Origin: an uncultured Lachnospiraceae bacterium
Lineage (GTDB): Bacteria; Bacillota; Clostridia; Lachnospirales; Lachnospiraceae
DNA: 64,000 nt
Reading direction: 5' to 3'
Assembly: GCA_944384125.1 (NCBI GenBank)
Contig: CALWSF010000016.1
Coordinates: forward strand, 1-64,000
The notes under the pieces were generated by a model. The model saw only the letters and a program-made list of their open reading frames with translations, ran no database searches and had not been told where the DNA came from. This document shows positions 63,601-64,000 of the stretch, piece by piece (the first letter of the stretch is position 1; each line of letters begins with the position of its first letter). The position numbers were made by a program, and so were the translations under genes.

Positions 63601-63866
63601 TGGCAGCTTCCTTTGTCCAGCTCTACAGCAACAATATCGGCGGCGAAGCGGCGGGTCTTGTGATGTTTGACGAAGCTTTTAACAACATGGATGATGAGCG
63701 GATCGGGGGCGTGCTGGAGTTTTTGAGAAGGCTTCCTCTCCAGATCATCATCGCGGCTCCTCCGGACAAAATCCAGTATATCGGCCCGGCTATGTCGGAG
63801 ACACTGCTTGTGATGACAGATGAAAAGGTCAGCTATGTGGAGGAGTATTATAATGGCGCGGTATGA
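60627..63866 (+). CDS. jetC: Wadjet SMC-like ATPase JetC
   Basis: 1079 residues from ATG60627 (AAGGGGAAGAAAGCGG); the frame extends upstream to 60597 without need. Walker A GENGAGKST at 30-38, long coiled coil (about 230-450 and 640-900), a hinge at about 470-560, the ABC signature KSGGET (979-984) and Walker B VMFDEAFNNMDD with Asp1015 and Glu1016. It is the MukB-like motor that extrudes plasmid DNA. All ATPase residues are intact, so the operon is likely functional. Confidence 0.88.
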   Translation: MKKLTRMKLINWHRFENCTIDFGDSTLISGENGAGKSTLLDAIQFVITCSANAFNKAAHENGKRKLTGYVRCKTGRESRPYERTGQISAHIALEFYEESKERYFIVGAVVDSASEGQETTVRYLIDNKRITEEMFFKGNTPRSISEFRAANQSIRQWCKTQIEAKKMIKSRFGRIEDKFFSLIPKALAFKPIDDIKDFVYSYVLDEKEVNIEVLRENVRTYQDLKRTLESVKKRMEKLEKIDHLHSEVEECMRKDSMYEFYLSQADVDISRERIQSLEREIRTEEHRKADAEKELLSVTAEKDEKFRMETNLRLELKQNQEFIALEEQKKEKERLQEEEKQAIAEKRELQNSVKKALNAAYRLLEVKDADACIKEYEHELANLDKAHDIVRIKEITERVIRYKGEMYGRVQGKLAEVKTAQERLQEEKQELKNKIERLERKKLTYPPAVNCVLDAVREEFARIGRKPEPRILCETLEITDESWRNAVEGYLNTQRFYILVEPENFDIALGIYDRLRREKKAYGVGLINTQNMEAYDKTPEGTLASVVVSKSKYAKQFINMILGKVTMCERYSDLKKYQTSITKECMKYQNRVASAIRPEIFSVPFIGKNAFKVQLEQAKAQKECLDREIKVVNEKYDTLESMLPLLSTEHDVDVKYRLEVLPKIFRIRTGIRKCDDNIRTLEKNATFIQKQLQLEALESLRKDLEKRVRELDQKIGGILEAVKIRKEQIAGETENQMEKQAYAALIAAKAGEDLILWKKEYEKQTSDKSFGQFKENFSRTRKANETVRQNKEEKMRSLMVEYKTEHSFGAAATMEGFPEFADIYDRLRTSEILEYEEKVESARASAEEEFREQFLAKLQENMKQAQSEFKELNKALKDIAFSNEKYEFLYMPSKRHRNYYEMIMDDFNIVQGESIFSGMFHETHKEVIEELFERLAINNENNAKTLDEFTDYRTYMDYDIRIIHNDGTYSYYSKVCEEKSGGETQTPFYVTVAASFVQLYSNNIGGEAAGLVMFDEAFNNMDDERIGGVLEFLRRLPLQIIIAAPPDKIQYIGPAMSETLLVMTDEKVSYVEEYYNGAV

Positions 63867-64000
63867 TGAGAAAATCCTGAATGCGCTTTTGGATTCCTAT
63901 GAAAAAAGCGTGCTTTCACGAGGGGAAAATAAAGTAAAGGTTCAGATTGCGTTTCCCTTTACAAAAAGGACAGTGCCGGAGTATTTCAATGAAAGCTCCC
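63852..64000 (+). CDS. jetD: Wadjet nuclease JetD, N-terminal fragment (cut by window edge)
   Basis: Only 49 codons are inside the window, from ATG63852, overlapping jetC by 15 bp. The start MARYDEKILNALLDSYEKS and the later VQIAFPFTKRTVPEYFN resemble JetD/DUF2220. In other Wadjet systems JetD holds a Toprim-like nuclease that cuts the plasmid; that part lies beyond the edge. Confidence 0.72.

Noticed and set aside
1..64000. CRISPR arrays, prophage, insertion sequences
   Set aside because: No regularly spaced direct repeats, no transposase, integrase or phage structural gene was seen on either strand.

Overview
The window looks like a chromosome segment of an anaerobic, spore-forming, low-to-mid GC Clostridia, most likely a Lachnospiraceae-type gut commensal. 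This is inference: strong GGAGG-type ribosome sites, many Firmicutes-specific families (SpoVB-like flippase, PdaA-like deacetylase, PadR/DUF2812, VanZ, ECF sigma with RsgI-like partner), a ClpS-ClpA pair, a FeoA-FeoB fusion, Fe-S and hemerythrin proteins, and no respiratory genes. No rRNA, CRISPR array, insertion sequence or prophage was seen; there is one tRNA gene.

Layout. 0-6 kb: a galactoside operon (GH36 alpha-galactosidase, GPH sugar symporter, GH42 beta-galactosidase) with repeated TTTAGTAAA operator-like sites and a clear terminator. 6-13 kb: DUF4349 lipoprotein, SpoVB-like flippase, NhaC antiporter, DUF1858 protein, LysR regulator, family-4 uracil-DNA glycosylase and an alkyltransferase-like protein. 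13.4-16.5 kb: an unusual compact restriction-modification locus in which one polypeptide carries an HNH nuclease and a cytosine-C5 methyltransferase, overlapped by a D12 adenine methyltransferase gene. 16.5-27 kb: EamA transporter, SUV3-like helicase, a two-component system, a zinc-ribbon membrane protein, a polysaccharide deacetylase, clpS-clpA and a 56-residue membrane peptide. 27-38 kb: D-amino-acid-transaminase-like enzyme with a YkvI-type transporter and divergent LysR gene, ferredoxin, PadR-DUF2812, aminotransferase, VanZ, truA, ECF sigma factor with an RsgI-like membrane partner, and tRNA-Gln(CTG). 38-43 kb: diguanylate cyclase with hemerythrin domain, V4R protein, FeoA-FeoB.

43.4-58.3 kb is an accessory island rich in families known from polymorphic-toxin immunity loci (DUF2185/Imm33, DUF4241, DUF1963, DUF1266, SMI1/KNR4, DUF4303), mixed with LemA, two DUF3137 paralogues, unrecognised membrane proteins, gene-fragment-like stretches, an XRE regulator and an orphan GHKL kinase. 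No toxin gene is visible. A G10 tract sits just before one start codon. 58.7-64 kb is a Wadjet plasmid-defence operon (jetA, jetB, jetC, start of jetD), cut by the window edge.

The strongest candidates for under-described biology are the HNH/C5-methyltransferase fusion locus and the immunity-type island with its homopolymer switch candidate.
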